From assembly GCA_945876755.1 (NCBI GenBank), contig CAMCPM010000007.1, positions 1-64,000 on the forward strand: a DNA stretch of 64,000 nt, given 5' to 3'. This DNA is from an uncultured Clostridia bacterium (lineage in GTDB: Bacteria; Bacillota; Clostridia; Oscillospirales; Ruminococcaceae). Position 1 is the first letter of the stretch. Every line of letters starts with the position of its first letter. The notes under the pieces are model-generated. The model was given only the letters and a program-made list of their open reading frames with translations, was not told the origin of the DNA and searched no databases. The translations under genes and the position numbers were made by a program. Shown in pieces: positions 43,572-52,221 of this stretch.

Positions 43572-44612
43572 ATGAAAGACCTGTTAAAGATCGCCCTTAT
43601 TTTCGCCCTGCTGCTGACAGCAATACCAATGCTTGCCTTTTTAAAGCCGCAGAAAGACAAGTTTGCGGCAGAAGAAAGCCCTGCCGTATCTGCCGAAGCG
43701 GACATTACGGAAGCGCCGCCGGAGGAAACACCTCCAGCCGAAGAAATATCCGCAGCCGATACGCTAAAGGTTCTGGACTTCACCAGCGGACAAGTTTATG
43801 AAATTTCAATGAGAGACTACGTTGCAGGAGCTATCCTTGCTGAAATGCCCGCATCATACCACGAAGAAGCCTTAAAGGCGCAGGCGGTCGCCGCAAGAAC
43901 ATACGCCGTAAGACAGCGTGAAAAGCAGCGCATCTCCCCCAATCCCGAATTGCTCGGAGCCGACATCTCCAACGACAGTACCAAATATCAGGCATACTTC
44001 ACCCCCGAACAGGCAAAAGCTTTCTACGGCGACAGCTATGAGCTGTGCCTTGCAAAAGCCGAAGCAGCAGCAGATTCCACCGACGGCATAGTTCTCATAT
44101 GGGAAGGCGAACCGATAGTAGCAGCATTTCATTCCACATCGGGCGGAAGAACAGAAAGCGCCGAAACGGTCTGGGGCAGCGCCGTAGAATATCTCGTCCC
44201 CGTAGAAAGCGCCGAAGATACCTCTTCGCCCACCTACCTTGACGAGCAGGTCTTTACCGAAAAGGAGCTGCGTGCAAGACTTGAAGCTGAGCTTGACAGC
44301 GCAGATCTCGGCAGCGACCCCGAAAAATGGCTTTCCATAGACGAAAGAAGCGCCTCCGGAACAGTCACAAAAATGACCGCAGGAGGCGCAGAACTTACAG
44401 GAACGGATTTCAGACGGATATTCTCGCTCAGGTCGGCAAATTTCACAGTTGAGTATTCAAGCGGACAGTTCACTATCACAACCAAAGGCAACGGCCACGG
44501 CGTAGGCATGAGCCAGTACGGCGCAAACGCCATGGCAAACAGCGGCGCAAGCTATGAAGAAATACTTCTGCATTATTATACAGGCGCCGAGCTGTCGCAT
44601 TACAGCGGCTGA
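43572..44612 (+). CDS. spoIID: Stage II sporulation protein D (SpoIID/LytB)
   Basis: 346 residues, close to Bacillus SpoIID. One N-terminal membrane helix, a Pro/Glu-rich linker (about 30-65), then the lytic transglycosylase domain with YVAGAILAEMPASYHEEALKAQ (catalytic Glu in AEMPA), AFHSTSGG and the C-terminal GNGHGVGMSQYGA. SpoIID trims peptidoglycan during engulfment. The frame is intact, which supports spore-forming ancestry or ability. CGGAGG precedes the ATG. Convergent with and overlapping the HAD gene by 13 bases. Confidence 0.92.
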   Translation: MKDLLKIALIFALLLTAIPMLAFLKPQKDKFAAEESPAVSAEADITEAPPEETPPAEEISAADTLKVLDFTSGQVYEISMRDYVAGAILAEMPASYHEEALKAQAVAARTYAVRQREKQRISPNPELLGADISNDSTKYQAYFTPEQAKAFYGDSYELCLAKAEAAADSTDGIVLIWEGEPIVAAFHSTSGGRTESAETVWGSAVEYLVPVESAEDTSSPTYLDEQVFTEKELRARLEAELDSADLGSDPEKWLSIDERSASGTVTKMTAGGAELTGTDFRRIFSLRSANFTVEYSSGQFTITTKGNGHGVGMSQYGANAMANSGASYEEILLHYYTGAELSHYSG

Positions 44613-45268
44613 CCTCCGCAGATAAATTCCGCAAGCTGCGCAGGTGTGTCGAAAATAATATCAGCACCTGCAGCTTCAAGCTCGCCCTCTTCAGCATAGC
44701 CGAAGCGCACCCCGGCAGACTTCACACCGCACTTTTTTGCTCCGATGATATCATGCCTGCGGTCACCGATCATCAGTACGCCGCTTTTGTCGGCAACGTC
44801 CATTCTCCGCAGACATTCGGAAATTACCTCATCCTTGGCATTGCGCCTGCCGTCAAGCTCAGCACCGGTAATAACTTCAAAATATTTCGACAGTTCAAAT
44901 TTTTCAAGAATGCGTACCGCAAACACTTCCGGCTTTGAGGTAGCCACAGCAAGCCTTTTCCCTGAGGCTCTGAGCCTTTCCAGCATTTCGGGGATACCCT
45001 CAAGCACACGGTTTTCAAAAATCCCCGTTACGGAAAATCTCTCACGGTATTTTGCAACAGCAGCATTGGCTCTTTCGGGGGTAAAACCGTAAAACTCGGT
45101 AAAAGAATCAAAAAGCGGAGGCCCGATAAAAAGCCGCCTCAGCTTATCCGTGTCGGTTTCGATAATACCCTGCGCCGCAAGAGCGTATTTCACACAATTT
45201 GTAATACCCTCTTGTGGGTCGGTGAGCGTGCCGTCCAGGTCAAAAAGGAGAACGTCAAATCTATCCAT
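44600..45268 (-). CDS. HAD family hydrolase, phosphoglycolate phosphatase-like
   Basis: 222 residues. HAD motif I LLFDLDGTLTD, motif II ATSKPE, motif III Lys in AKDEVI, motif IV MIGDRRHDI, and a helical cap between. Probably a phosphatase for a small phosphoester; substrate unknown. It overlaps spoIID tail-to-tail. Confidence 0.9.
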   Translation of the reverse strand: MDRFDVLLFDLDGTLTDPQEGITNCVKYALAAQGIIETDTDKLRRLFIGPPLFDSFTEFYGFTPERANAAVAKYRERFSVTGIFENRVLEGIPEMLERLRASGKRLAVATSKPEVFAVRILEKFELSKYFEVITGAELDGRRNAKDEVISECLRRMDVADKSGVLMIGDRRHDIIGAKKCGVKSAGVRFGYAEEGELEAAGADIIFDTPAQLAEFICGGQPL

Positions 45269-45328
45269 AAAAATACCTCGTTAAAAGTGTGGAGTTGTAC
45301 TAAGCTAAATTATAGTTTAGCTTACAAA

Positions 45329-45715
45329 ATACGAGGGGGAAACCTATGAGGGGACAAGGAAAAACTAAAAGCCAACAAAAATCGGCATTTCCTTTTCCCC
45401 TAACGGTTTCCCCCTCGTGCTCCCCCTTCCCTTACACCCCTTATCCTTTGCCGATTTTTAAGCTTGGGAATTTAAATTTTATTTATTTAAATTAACTTTT
45501 GAGAACTGTTTTGTCATGTTTCAAGGTAACATTCAATTTTTTAAATGGTTCTCCTCTAATTTGCTTTTTCCTGCAAAATGACATCGGTAGCCGGAGGGGG
45601 TTAGGGTTTAGGGAAAGAGAGTGCAGAGGGAAAACCGCAAGGGGAAGGGGGAGACGGCGACGGAGCTGACATTCAATGAGTGCTCCCCCTTTCCCTGAAG
45701 GTTGTCTCCTCGTAT
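45329..45715. mobile_element. MITE-like element with imperfect terminal inverted repeats
   Basis: About 387 bases without coding potential. The ends match as inverted repeats over about 30 bases (ATACGAGGGGGAAACC at the left, ATACGAGGAGACAACC on the other strand at the right). Inside the left part a perfect 14-bp pair (45331-45344 with 45405-45418) interleaves with an 11-bp pair (45377-45387 with 45449-45459), an overlapping pseudoknot-like layout. No transposase or clear target duplication was seen. Confidence 0.6.
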
Positions 45716-45945
45716 ATTGCAACGGCTTCGCCGTTGTTAAGGACGCTCTCTCTTGCAGAGTGTCCTTCTTTTGCGGCGGTACGCCGCAAAATTCAACCTT
45801 GCAGAGCGCTTCTTAGGCGGCGCTGCGGCGCCAAGCTAAGAATTTCGCTCGTTGCGACGAGCGACCAAAGGGTTTCCGCCCTCTGGACACCTGACCAGCG
45901 CGGCTGCGCTGGATCAGCTATAAAGCAAACGCTTGCATTTGTTTT
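45716..45945. repeat. Modular hairpin repeat, copy 2
   Basis: A run of palindromes (GCAACGGCTTCGCCGTTG, TTTGCGGCGGTACGCCGCAA, CGCTCGTTGCGACGAGCG, CCAGCGCGGCTGCGCTGG) joined by linkers shared with 1-188. It ends just before the fumarase alpha stop codon. With the MITE-like element it accounts for the whole 680-base gap; no gene was seen. Confidence 0.8.
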
Positions 45946-45950
45946 GCTAA

Positions 45951-46793
45951 TTAAATGATTTTGTGCGCATGGCGTGTAACGTGACAGCCAATATTCACAG
46001 CAACGGGAAGTCCTGCAATATGCGTGGGAGCCTGCTCAATGGCAGCGCTGAGAACGGTAGTCGTTCCGCCAAAGCCCTGAGGACCTATACCCAGCCTGTT
46101 CGCCTTTTCAAGAATGTTCTTCTCCATGTCGGCGTAAAGCTGCTTGGGATTTTTCACAGCCACATCACGGCACAGCGCCTTTTTCGCAAGATATGCGCAG
46201 TATTCAAAATCGCCGCCGATACCGATACCCACTACCATAGGCGGACATGGATTACTTCCTGCCTGAGAGATAACGTCCACAACAAAATTTTCGATATCCT
46301 CAACAGTTGCCGACGGAGTAAACATCTTCATTTTCGACATATTTTCACTGCCGAAGCCCTTGGGACATACATCTACCGACACCTTATCTCCGTCAACGAT
46401 ACGGGTATGTATCACCGCAGGAGTGTTGTCGCCTGTGTTGACTCTTTCAATAGGGTCTGAAACTATCGAACAGCGGAGATACCCCTCGGTATAACCTCTC
46501 GATACGCCCCTGTTTACCGCCTCGTAAAGCGAACCGCCCGTGAAATGTACATCCTGACCGATATCAAGGAATATCACAGCCATGCCCGTGTCCTGACAAA
46601 CAGCAAGCTCTTCACTTTCCGCAGCTTCAATATTCCGCATAAGGTCGGAAAGCACTTCCCTTCCCGTAGGTGATTTTTCCTTGCTTACCGAGCAGCCTAT
46701 GCAGTCCACAAGCGACTTTGGAAGAAATCTGTTTGCCTGTATGCACAGGTCGCGGACGGTGTTTTCTATCTCGGCAACGTTTATTTCTCTCAT
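45951..46793 (-). CDS. Fumarate hydratase (class I) alpha subunit
   Basis: About 280 residues, the iron-sulfur subunit of two-subunit fumarase or tartrate dehydratase. Cluster Cys candidates lie in CQDTGM, VCPKGFGSENMSKMKMF and GSNPCPPMVVGIGIGG. The ATG at 46793 follows AAAGGA; the longer frame starts inside the nth region. The beta subunit gene, normally next, is absent: repeats follow instead. Substrate (fumarate or tartrate) cannot be told apart from sequence alone. Confidence 0.85.
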   Translation of the reverse strand: MREINVAEIENTVRDLCIQANRFLPKSLVDCIGCSVSKEKSPTGREVLSDLMRNIEAAESEELAVCQDTGMAVIFLDIGQDVHFTGGSLYEAVNRGVSRGYTEGYLRCSIVSDPIERVNTGDNTPAVIHTRIVDGDKVSVDVCPKGFGSENMSKMKMFTPSATVEDIENFVVDVISQAGSNPCPPMVVGIGIGGDFEYCAYLAKKALCRDVAVKNPKQLYADMEKNILEKANRLGIGPQGFGGTTTVLSAAIEQAPTHIAGLPVAVNIGCHVTRHAHKII

Positions 46794-46813
46794 GATGATT
46801 TTCCTTTCAATGT

Positions 46814-47473
46814 TTATTTTCCTTTTTTCGCCGTAATTCGGCATACATAGCCGTTAAGATGCTTTTTCAGCGGACACTCTCCGCATTTCGGATTTCTCGC
46901 CGTGCAGTATTCCCTGCCGAATATCACAAGCCTGTGACAGAAATCGCTGCCCTTGTCGGACGGTATCAGCTTCAGCAGATCCTGCTCCACCTTTTTGGGG
47001 TCGGACTCCGCCGTAAGCCCCAGCCTGCCGGTAATTCTTATGCAGTGGGTGTCTGTGACCACAGCAGGAAGATGATGAACATCCCCCATGATAAGGTTTG
47101 CAGTTTTCCTGCCTATTCCCGAAAGAGTAGTCAGCTCGTCAATAGTTTTCGGCAGCTCGCCGCCGAAGTCGTAAAGAAGCCGCCTGCAAGCCTCTACAAT
47201 GCTTTTCGCCTTGGTCTTGTAAAGACCACAGGGCTTGATTATCTCCGCAACCTCGTCAATATCCGCCTCTGCAAAGGCTTCAAGAGTGGGATAACGCTCA
47301 AAAAGAGTCTTGGTAACGATATTCACCCTTGCGTCTGTACACTGAGCCGAAAGCCGCCCTGCTATCATAAGCTCATATGGCTTGCTGTATACCAGCGAGC
47401 ATTTTGCGTCGGGGTAAATTTCCGCCAGACCCGAAACCGCCAGTGCAGCACGTTCTTTTTTAGTCATTTTCAT
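46814..47473 (-). CDS. nth: Endonuclease III-like DNA glycosylase with altered FeS motif
   Basis: 219 residues; excises oxidised pyrimidines and cuts the strand. The helix-hairpin-helix with catalytic Lys (LSGIGRKTA) and the catalytic Asp (VVTDTHCIRI) are present. The iron-sulfur loop normally reads C-x6-C-x2-C-x5-C; here three Cys are in place, the fourth is Leu (CPLKKHL), and a Cys appears four residues later. Overlaps the kinase gene upstream by 14 bases, so it is translated from within that operon. Confidence 0.9.
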   Translation of the reverse strand: MKMTKKERAALAVSGLAEIYPDAKCSLVYSKPYELMIAGRLSAQCTDARVNIVTKTLFERYPTLEAFAEADIDEVAEIIKPCGLYKTKAKSIVEACRRLLYDFGGELPKTIDELTTLSGIGRKTANLIMGDVHHLPAVVTDTHCIRITGRLGLTAESDPKKVEQDLLKLIPSDKGSDFCHRLVIFGREYCTARNPKCGECPLKKHLNGYVCRITAKKGK

Positions 47474-48917
47474 TTACCCCCTTTTCCGTATCATGCACAG
47501 CTCTGCCCTTTACTTCAAACCAGAAGGTACTGCCCACATTGATCTCCGAGCGTACACCAAATTTGAAGTTATGCTGTTTAAGTATCTGCTTTACAATGGA
47601 AAGTCCCAATCCCGTGCCGATGACCTCACGCTTGCTCTTTTCGGCGCGGTAGTATCTGTCGAAGATAAGCGGCAGAAGTTCAGGCTCAATACCCTTACCT
47701 GTGTCGGTGATCTCAATTCTCGCGGTAGTCTCGTCAACAATTATCTGCGTAATGTAAACATTCTTGTTTTCGCCGGTATAATTCACCGCATTGTTGATAA
47801 GGTTGTATAAAACCTGCTCTATCTTGATAACGTCCGCTTCTATCTCAAAATCATCGTCATAATCGGCGCTGACGTAGAAATTATACCCCTTCTGCTCTGA
47901 AAGCAGCGTATACCGTCCCATTATCTCGTGTATCTTTTTCGTTATGGAAAAAGTGGTCTTGTTTATTTCCGCCGAACCGCTTTCCAGCTTGGAAAGGTCG
48001 AGAATATCATTTACCAGCGCAGCAAGACGGTCGCTTTCCTCAATGATGATATTGACGTGCTCCTGACGTTTTGCAGGATTGTCACCCGAAAGGTCCCTTA
48101 TCATTTCGGCATAAGCCTTTACCATGGTAAGCGGCGTCCTCAGGTCGTGGGAAATGTTTGCGATAAGGTCACGGCGCAGGGAATCCACCTTGGATATCTC
48201 CGAAGCGGCATAGTTCAGAGTCTCGGCAAGAGCCTCCGTTTCGGTGTAGCCTCTGCCGTCGAATTTTACGGAATAATCTCCCTGACCCATTTTCTTCGCC
48301 GATTTTGTAATGCGGACTATAGGCGTTTCAATAAGTCTGGCAAGGAAGTAGGAGATACCCAGACCCAGAATAAGCAGCATCACGCTTATCCACAAAATCT
48401 GGCTGTTTATGATGGATTTAGTGGAGTCCAGCGGTTCAAGAGAGGTGTTCAGGAAGATGTATCCGCTGGGGTCGGTCCTGTCGCCCAGAACCATTACAAA
48501 AAGCATTGTATTGTTATTGAAGCGCGGATTATTCACCTCGGCATAGTAAATACCCGTCGTACTTGAAAGCGCCTTTGCACGGTATTTGTACAGGTCAGCG
48601 GCATAAAAACCGTGAATAAGACAGTTGCTTGCCATCATGTCATAGGAATAAACTCTGTTGCCGTAAGCGTCCTGAATAAGAATACACATATTGTTGTCAT
48701 ATGCGATACGGTCGAGACTGTCGTTTGTGAATTCGTCCTCGCTCCAGTCGGTGAGTATATAGTTTGCTATCTCAAAAATGTCATGAGTCTTCATACGCTT
48801 ATATGTGGATTCAAGGGAGATACCGAAGCTGAACCACAGCAGTACAAGTATGCTGACGATAAATATGGTGAAGTATATCCACACCGTATTCCGTATGGTT
48901 TTCAGATTATTTTTCAC
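47460..48917 (-). CDS. Sensor histidine kinase
   Basis: 485 residues. Two membrane helices (about 10-35 and 170-195) with an extracellular sensor of about 135 residues; HAMP; HisKA with IANISHDLRTPLTMVKAYAE (about 250); HATPase with NLINNAVNY, DTGKGIE and GTGLGLSI. The SHDLRTPL box and layout resemble the class that pairs with OmpR regulators sensing the envelope. The regulator gene ends 17 bases upstream. Confidence 0.93.
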   Translation of the reverse strand: MKNNLKTIRNTVWIYFTIFIVSILVLLWFSFGISLESTYKRMKTHDIFEIANYILTDWSEDEFTNDSLDRIAYDNNMCILIQDAYGNRVYSYDMMASNCLIHGFYAADLYKYRAKALSSTTGIYYAEVNNPRFNNNTMLFVMVLGDRTDPSGYIFLNTSLEPLDSTKSIINSQILWISVMLLILGLGISYFLARLIETPIVRITKSAKKMGQGDYSVKFDGRGYTETEALAETLNYAASEISKVDSLRRDLIANISHDLRTPLTMVKAYAEMIRDLSGDNPAKRQEHVNIIIEESDRLAALVNDILDLSKLESGSAEINKTTFSITKKIHEIMGRYTLLSEQKGYNFYVSADYDDDFEIEADVIKIEQVLYNLINNAVNYTGENKNVYITQIIVDETTARIEITDTGKGIEPELLPLIFDRYYRAEKSKREVIGTGLGLSIVKQILKQHNFKFGVRSEINVGSTFWFEVKGRAVHDTEKGVNEND

Positions 48918-48934
48918 AGGGCTTCCTTTCCGCT

Positions 48935-49615
48935 TCAGGCGTTAAACTTGTAACCCATTCCTCTGAGGGTCACAATGAATTTGCGGTATTCTCCCAGCGA
49001 GCTGCGAAGCATCTTGATGTGCGTGTCAACAGTGCGGTCATCGCCGTAGAAGTCGTACCCCCAGACCTCCTCAAGCAGCTTTTCTCTGGACAGTGCAATG
49101 CCCTTGTTCCGCACAAGATAAAACAGCAGGTCGTATTCCTTAGGCGTAAGCTGAGCAGGCTTGCCGTCAATAGTAACTTCACGTCCCGCAACATTTATTT
49201 CAAGGCCCTCGAACTTTATCTTTTCAAGCTTGGCATCACCGTCACCGCCGGCAGAGCTACCTCTTTTGAGAACGGCTTTTATTCTTGCAAGAAGCTCCTT
49301 GGGCGAAAAGGGCTTTACCACATAGTCGTCCACGCCTATCTCAAAGCCGAAAAGCTTGTCGTATTCCTCACCCCTTGCAGAAAGCATGATAACGGGTATC
49401 TGCTTTGTTTTGCGAATTTCTTTCACAGCGGAATAACCGTCCAGCCTTGGCATCATAATGTCCATCACGATGATGTCGAAATCCTCCCTGCGGCACATTT
49501 CAACGGCTTCCATGCCGTCTCCCGCCTCGGCAGTTTCATACCCCTCGAACTCGGCGTACTCTTTTACAACGTTGCGTATCATTTTTTCATCATCAACAAT
49601 AAGAATTTTCGGCAT
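48935..49615 (-). CDS. OmpR-family response regulator
   Basis: 226 residues. Receiver with VDDEKMI, VMDIMMPRLDG (phospho-acceptor Asp), MLSARG and VKPFSPKEL; winged-helix output (about 130-224) with YDLLFYLVRNKG and VDTHIKMLRSSL. First gene of the regulator-kinase-nth-fumarase operon. No strong promoter could be read in 49616-49800, although several A/T-rich -10-like words occur. Confidence 0.94.
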   Translation of the reverse strand: MPKILIVDDEKMIRNVVKEYAEFEGYETAEAGDGMEAVEMCRREDFDIIVMDIMMPRLDGYSAVKEIRKTKQIPVIMLSARGEEYDKLFGFEIGVDDYVVKPFSPKELLARIKAVLKRGSSAGGDGDAKLEKIKFEGLEINVAGREVTIDGKPAQLTPKEYDLLFYLVRNKGIALSREKLLEEVWGYDFYGDDRTVDTHIKMLRSSLGEYRKFIVTLRGMGYKFNA

Positions 49616-49809
49616 TTTAAAATCGTCCTTTCAAAATTTAATAGGGCGTGCTGTTTTTGCTTTGATTTTCTGCAAACGCATTCCGTTTGCGGAGGATAAA
49701 ATTCGTCAAAATCTCTTCTTATGCGCACTTTTCTTTATCTATTTTAACATTTAATTGTGACGTCTTTGTGAAATTTTAAATGTTTTTTGGTGTTTGTACA
49801 TTATAAATA
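49616..49809. other. Divergent intergenic region
   Basis: Between the OmpR-type regulator and the EAL gene. It holds a short hairpin (GCAAACG with CGTTTGC, about 49673-49689) and A/T-rich sequence. No c-di-GMP riboswitch core or reading frame was recognised. Confidence 0.4.
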
Positions 49810-49838
49810 TTGACAAAAATGCATTGATTTTGTATAAT
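49810..49838 (+). promoter_or_regulatory. Consensus promoter of the EAL gene
   Basis: A perfect TTGACA and TATAAT 17 bp apart on the plus strand. The leader to the ATG at 49939 is about 95 bases and has a small GC-rich hairpin, with AGGAAGGG before the start. Confidence 0.85.
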
Positions 49839-49938
49839 GTAATTGTAATTATAGTAGAATTTTCCTGCAAACATTTCCGGCGTCCTTAAAGGGGCGCTTT
49901 AGAATTGGATAAACATTTAAGAAAGGAAGGGATCAACC

Positions 49939-52221
49939 ATGCGCAGGCGCTTTACCAAATGGATAATTATTGCCGCAGCCTATGTCGCGGCAGCTCTGAC
50001 TGTTCTCAATGTTGCGCTCAGGATCCCGGCATATACAAGCGTCATCATGATCTGCTTTGCCGCCGTTGCAGCAGTCTCAGCAGCAATACTTATCGTCAGC
50101 CTTGTCAATTTTGAACAGGAACGCATCTTCAGAGAACGGGAAAATATCTCCCGGATAATGCAGAATATCAACTCTATGGCTATCCTGTGGGACGCCGACT
50201 TCCACTACGTCGAAGTAAACAACGAGCTGACCAAGTCCATCGGCTATACCTCCGAGGACCTGTCCGATATAAAAACATTGAAAAAAGTCCTGCCGGCGGA
50301 CGCCTTTGCCCCGAGCCTGCAAGCTATCGTCAATAACCGTGACGAGGAATTCTACGTTACCGCAAAGGGCGGAGCAAAGGTCTGTACAGTGTGGAATACC
50401 TCTATCGTCAGCGTGACAACATACAAGAAGCGTACACGCTACCTTATGCTTTCCATCGGCCTCGACCTTTCCGAAACCGTAAGAATGAAAGAAGACCTTA
50501 TCCGCTATTCAAAGGACCTTTCAGAGTCCGAAAGCCGCTATACCCTTTCAATGGAGCTTTCCGAAATAGGCCTGCTCCTTAAAGAGCCGGGCAGCAGCTC
50601 CTACTTCATCTCGGAGCAGCTCAGAGCCATGCTGGGCATAAACGTTTCCAACATTTCCGCAGGCGTCCTCAGAGCAAGATTCCACCCCTCGGACGTTATG
50701 ATATTCGACGCCCTCGAAGGCGCTATGGAAAATACACACAATGCGGACAACAATACTGTGCATTATACCGAATTTCGTATGCTCGCAGCGGACAACACCT
50801 ACCACTGGTATCAGTTCCGGTATAAAATAAACCCCGGAAAGAACAAGATACTTGCGGATATAGGCGGAGCTATCCTCGATATCACCAAGGATAAGGAAAA
50901 GGACAGCCTTATCGAAAAAATGGCTTATATCGACGATATCACCCAGATATACAACAGAAACAAGTTCATGCAGATAGGTCAGGAGACCTTCGAGTGCTGT
51001 GCCGAAGCAGGTCAGAATTATTGGGTCATCGTTCTGGATATCGACAATTTCCACATCGTAAACGATACCTGCGGCTATATCAACGGCAACAAGCTGCTTA
51101 AAGAATTCGGAAAGATCGTAAAGGAATCCCTTACAAAAGGCGGATTCGGCGCAAGGATCGGCGGCGATAATTTCGCCCTGCTTATCCGCGACAACGGCGA
51201 CGAGGAACTTCCCGTAAATATCATAAGAAAGATACAAATCAAGCTTCACGATGTATGCGGCGAAATACTTATGAATCAGTCAGCGACCTGTTCGGCAGGC
51301 TACTGCAAAATGTCCGACGGCGGCGACGATTTCGCCAAGGTGCTTGACCATGCGGAATTTTCACTCAGTATGTCCGACGGCACAAAGAATGACATTATCC
51401 GATATGACAATAAAGTCCATGATAAAATACTTGCAGGCAACGCTCTTGAGGCTGAGCTTTCCCATGCCCTCAAAAATCACGAGCTTGCACTTTATTATCA
51501 GCCCAAGATCAACCTTTCGGACGGCACCCTTATGGGTATGGAGGCGCTTATCCGCTGGATAAAGCCGGACGGCACAATAGTACCGCCCAACCAGTTCATT
51601 CCCGTTGCGGAAAGCTCACTGCTGATAACCCAGATCAGCGATTTCGTACTGCACGAGGCTTGCCGCCAGAACAAGATCTGGCAGGACAAGGGCTATCCGC
51701 CCGTTACCGTTTCCATCAACCTTACCGCAGTGGACTTCTACCAGACCAACGTCAAGGAGTCTATCCAGAAGGCGCTTGAGGAAACAGGTCTTGCTCCCCA
51801 GTGGCTTGACGTCGAGCTTACCGAATCACTTGCCCTGAAGGATATCGACAACGCCATCAAGCAGATGGAGGAAATAAAGGAGCTGGGAGTTAAGCTTTCC
51901 ATGGACGATTTCGGTACAGGCTATTCGTCCCTGAGCTATATCCAGGTACTTCCCATTACCCTGCTGAAGCTTGACCGTTCATTTATAATGTATCTTGAAG
52001 AGGACGAAATATCCAGAGAGATAGTTTCAGCGGTAATAAGAATTGCCAAGTCCAAGAAGATAGAAACCATTGCCGAGGGCATAGAGACCATCGGTCAGGC
52101 AGAAATACTGAAGCAGTCGGGCTGCAACCACGCACAGGGCTACTTCTTCGGCAAGCCTATGCCCGCCGACAAGTTTGAGGAATTTATGGCAATGAAAGCC
52201 GGAATCACAGTAAATTCGTAA
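49939..52221 (+). CDS. Membrane PAS-GGDEF(degenerate)-EAL phosphodiesterase
   Basis: 760 residues. Two N-terminal membrane helices (about 8-55), two PAS-like domains (about 75-190 and 200-310), a GGDEF domain (about 325-480) whose signature reads RIGGDNF, losing the catalytic Glu, and an EAL domain (about 500-750) with GMEALIRW, SINLTAVDF, ELTES, MDDFGTGYSS, KLDRSF and EGIET. The EAL residues needed for c-di-GMP hydrolysis are all there, so it is predicted to be a phosphodiesterase with the GGDEF part as a nucleotide sensor. The stop codon opens repeat copy C. Confidence 0.93.
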   Translation: MRRRFTKWIIIAAAYVAAALTVLNVALRIPAYTSVIMICFAAVAAVSAAILIVSLVNFEQERIFRERENISRIMQNINSMAILWDADFHYVEVNNELTKSIGYTSEDLSDIKTLKKVLPADAFAPSLQAIVNNRDEEFYVTAKGGAKVCTVWNTSIVSVTTYKKRTRYLMLSIGLDLSETVRMKEDLIRYSKDLSESESRYTLSMELSEIGLLLKEPGSSSYFISEQLRAMLGINVSNISAGVLRARFHPSDVMIFDALEGAMENTHNADNNTVHYTEFRMLAADNTYHWYQFRYKINPGKNKILADIGGAILDITKDKEKDSLIEKMAYIDDITQIYNRNKFMQIGQETFECCAEAGQNYWVIVLDIDNFHIVNDTCGYINGNKLLKEFGKIVKESLTKGGFGARIGGDNFALLIRDNGDEELPVNIIRKIQIKLHDVCGEILMNQSATCSAGYCKMSDGGDDFAKVLDHAEFSLSMSDGTKNDIIRYDNKVHDKILAGNALEAELSHALKNHELALYYQPKINLSDGTLMGMEALIRWIKPDGTIVPPNQFIPVAESSLLITQISDFVLHEACRQNKIWQDKGYPPVTVSINLTAVDFYQTNVKESIQKALEETGLAPQWLDVELTESLALKDIDNAIKQMEEIKELGVKLSMDDFGTGYSSLSYIQVLPITLLKLDRSFIMYLEEDEISREIVSAVIRIAKSKKIETIAEGIETIGQAEILKQSGCNHAQGYFFGKPMPADKFEEFMAMKAGITVNS

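Noticed and set aside
49839-49938. c-di-GMP riboswitch in the EAL gene leader
   Set aside because: The leader lacks the conserved GEMM core; only a weak 6-bp hairpin is present.
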